Positions 5,403-6,814 of a stretch of 6,814 bases of DNA are shown here, one piece after another. Every line of letters starts with the position of its first letter. Within the stretch, counting starts at the first letter, position 1. The stretch comes from Eggerthellaceae bacterium (GTDB taxonomy: Bacteria; Actinomycetota; Coriobacteriia; Coriobacteriales; Eggerthellaceae). The notes beneath the pieces are model-generated. The model worked only from the letters and a program-made list of their open reading frames with translations. It was not told the origin of the DNA and searched no databases. The stretch covers positions 1 through 6,814 of the forward strand of contig JAFUCW010000168.1 in the NCBI GenBank assembly GCA_017459485.1, in the 5' to 3' direction. The position numbers and the translations under genes were made by a program.

Positions 5403-6722
5403 TTATTCTTCACCCCTGACCAGGGCCATAGTCATGCAATGAGAGCCGCCACGACCGCGAGATAGTTCCGCGCTCGGAACTTCGATCACCGTTACCCCAT
5501 GGCTCCTCAGCGCCTCGTTGGTGACGAAGTTTCGATCGTAGGCAAGAACGACACCTGGACGCAGGCAGAGCAGGTTCACGCCGTCACTCCATTGCTCCCG
5601 CTCGGCATCAACTCGATTGCCGTTCCCGCATTTGACCATATCAACATGGTCAAGATTCAGATACTTAGCAAGCACGTCTGACAGCGGGTCGTGTATTTCG
5701 GTGATGGACAGCTCGCCGTCTGTCCCTTTTGTAATTTCATAGATAGTCGAGATATCCATGACCGCCTCTTGCACGGCAAAGAGATTCTCGTCGACGCGGG
5801 TCATAACGGTATCAAGGTGCATGAAGCTTCTTTCGTCTGGAATGTCTATCGCCAGCACGTATTTAAACGGAGCATTCTCGTCGGCGAACAAGTTCTGTGC
5901 AAGCTGCGCGATAGCGTCTGGCTCCGTGCGCTGCGAAATCCCAACCGCAACGACTTCGTCCGAGAGCACCTGGATGTCTCCGCCTTCGATGGAATAGGGG
6001 TTCGTGCGATCGTAGTACTTCTTAACGTCCTTGTAGTCCGGATGATATTGGAAGACGTAGTCCGCGAAGATGGACTCCCTGTCACGCGTGGCGGCCCACA
6101 TATTATGAGTCGTGGCGCCGTTGCCGATCGTCGACATGGCGTCGCGCTGGAAGTAGATGTTTGGAATCGGATCCAGGATCAGCTTTCCCTCATCACGCGT
6201 TGCATAAAAGCCAGTCTGAGAATTAAGGCCCTCGATTTCCGTCGCGTCAGTGCCAGCGATGCATTTTGCTATCATTTTGCGGTTGTCCTTGAAGCCATCG
6301 AGGAACTCGTAGCACGCCACCGCTTCCTTAGGGGAAGTAACCCCTGCTTCTGCAATGAATTGTTCGAGGAATTGCTTCCTTACCTCGAAGCCACCGGCAT
6401 CCAGGGCTTCGGCCACGAGGTCGGTGAGGTACACCACTTCCACACCTTCGTCACGAAGCGTGTCGGCAAGGGCATCGTGTTCTTCCTGAGCCACCTTCAG
6501 GTAGGGAATGTCGTCGAAAAGCAGCCTCTCCAAAGAATTCGGCGTGAGGTTCAAGAATTCGTTCCCGGGCCGCTGGATGAGCACCTTCTTCAGCGGTGCG
6601 ATCTCGCTGAAGTTGCTGATAGGCGCCTGCTCGCTTTCCAAGCTGGTTGCCTGCTCTGCACAAGCAGTGACCAAGCCAACGCCTAGTGTCAGAACCAGCA
6701 GAAACACGATTGCTTTTTTCAT
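5403..6722 (-). CDS. arcA: Arginine deiminase with lipoprotein signal peptide (exported)
   Basis: Arginine deiminase (EC 3.5.3.6) hydrolyses L-arginine to L-citrulline and ammonia, the first step of the ATP-yielding arginine deiminase pathway. The 439-residue product has the family motifs: FQRD (191-194, D194), IEGGD (245-249, E246), MHLD (301-304, H302 and D304) and GRGGSHCM (423-430, nucleophile C429). These correspond to D166, E224, H278, D280 and C406 of the Pseudomonas enzyme, so it should be active. The odd part is the N-terminus: MKK, a hydrophobic run (residues 4-18) and the lipobox LVTAC with C21, followed by a short polar linker to [16 protein letters not shown], where cytosolic enzymes usually begin. 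After cleavage the length is about 419, the normal size of the enzyme, so the signal is an addition to a complete protein. The start at 6722 is chosen because AGAGGAGA lies nine bases upstream; two ATGs between them (6731, 6728) and a GTG at 6809 are less likely. No carbamoyltransferase or carbamate kinase gene is beside it in the window. Confidence 0.92.
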   Translation of the reverse strand: MKKAIVFLLVLTLGVGLVTACAEQATSLESEQAPISNFSEIAPLKKVLIQRPGNEFLNLTPNSLERLLFDDIPYLKVAQEEHDALADTLRDEGVEVVYLTDLVAEALDAGGFEVRKQFLEQFIAEAGVTSPKEAVACYEFLDGFKDNRKMIAKCIAGTDATEIEGLNSQTGFYATRDEGKLILDPIPNIYFQRDAMSTIGNGATTHNMWAATRDRESIFADYVFQYHPDYKDVKKYYDRTNPYSIEGGDIQVLSDEVVAVGISQRTEPDAIAQLAQNLFADENAPFKYVLAIDIPDERSFMHLDTVMTRVDENLFAVQEAVMDISTIYEITKGTDGELSITEIHDPLSDVLAKYLNLDHVDMVKCGNGNRVDAEREQWSDGVNLLCLRPGVVLAYDRNFVTNEALRSHGVTVIEVPSAELSRGRGGSHCMTMALVRGEE

Positions 6723-6730
6723 AACCATCA

Positions 6731-6738
6731 TCTCCTCT
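6731..6738 (-). promoter_or_regulatory. Shine-Dalgarno site deciding the deiminase start
   Basis: AGAGGAGA on the minus strand. It abuts or overlaps the ATG at 6731, leaves only about four bases to the ATG at 6728, and leaves nine between GGAG and the ATG at 6722, which also gives the cleanest signal peptide (MKKA). The upper two ATGs would add three and two residues and not change the signal type. Confidence 0.7.
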
Positions 6739-6786
6739 GCAAAGGACGTATTCACGCGACAGTGGGGGCGCATTTTCCTTTCTGCA

Positions 6787-6813
6787 GTGCGCACCGCTTT
6801 GTGAATCACTATA
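6787..6813 (-). promoter_or_regulatory. Deiminase promoter -10 candidate and leader palindromes
   Basis: On the minus strand TATAGT (6813-6808) matches five of six bases of the -10 consensus; its -35 would lie beyond the window end, so it cannot be confirmed. Just downstream are GTGA-T-TCAC (6809-6801), over the predicted start of transcription, and the perfect palindrome GTGCGCAC (6794-6787). Both could be operator half-sites. The leader to the ATG would be about 80 bases. Confidence 0.3.
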
Positions 6814-6814
6814 A

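Noticed and set aside
5691..6686. Long open frame on the plus strand (331 codons) opposite the deiminase
   Set aside because: It is fully antisense to a gene with all deiminase catalytic motifs, its translation resembles no family, and no ribosome-binding site precedes it. It is a by-product of the coding bias of the real gene.
6748..6755. ArgR-type operator before the deiminase
   Set aside because: Only one half-like TGAATA is present on the minus strand; the matching ATTCA arm at proper spacing is missing, so an ARG box cannot be claimed.
6723..6809. N-terminal extension of the deiminase from a GTG at 6809
   Set aside because: It would put 29 charged residues before the signal peptide, and the AGAGGAGA site with MKKA-type signal start at 6722 is a better explanation.
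1..6814. A multi-gene defence, CRISPR or mobile-element system
   Set aside because: Only the KAP NTPase hints at defence. No nuclease, transposase, integrase, repeat array or terminal inverted repeats are visible, and the genes alternate in strand rather than forming an operon.

Overview
The window reads as bacterial chromosome with about half G+C by eye. Five protein genes fill nearly all of it. Adjacent genes lie on opposite strands (-, +, -, +, -), so each is probably its own transcription unit: two divergent promoter regions (828-945 and 3390-3736) alternate with two convergent ends (2005-2078 and 5336-5402). No RNA gene, insertion sequence or CRISPR array is visible. The mix of strong Shine-Dalgarno starts with starts that lack one, plus a complete arginine deiminase, would suit an arginine-fermenting actinobacterium of the Coriobacteriia/Eggerthellales type, perhaps a lower-GC member such as Cryptobacterium or Slackia. 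This is a guess from general knowledge, not an identification.

Region by region: (1) 1-827, minus: the N-terminal 275 residues of an AI-2E/PerM-family membrane protein, cut by the window edge. (2) 946-2004, plus: a 352-residue soluble protein I do not recognise. (3) 2079-3389, minus: a KAP-family P-loop NTPase with clear Walker A and B motifs and no membrane segment. (4) 3390-3736: a 347-base gap without a credible gene, holding three abutting palindromes and the promoters of the genes on either side. (5) 3737-5335, plus: a sodium:dicarboxylate-type (SDF) symporter with an N-terminal domain that looks like a degenerate RsbW-type histidine-kinase-like ATPase. (6) 5403-6722, minus: an arginine deiminase with all expected catalytic residues, preceded by a lipoprotein signal peptide.

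The two most notable genes are the last two. The deiminase would convert arginine to citrulline and ammonia on the outer face of the membrane, where this enzyme is not normally found. The symporter next to it carries a cytosolic sensor-like or scaffold domain and has lost several of the substrate- and ion-binding residues of characterised family members. The two genes converge and are not an operon, so a shared role is only a possibility. Nothing in the sequence ties the KAP NTPase, the unknown protein and the AI-2E-like protein into one system.
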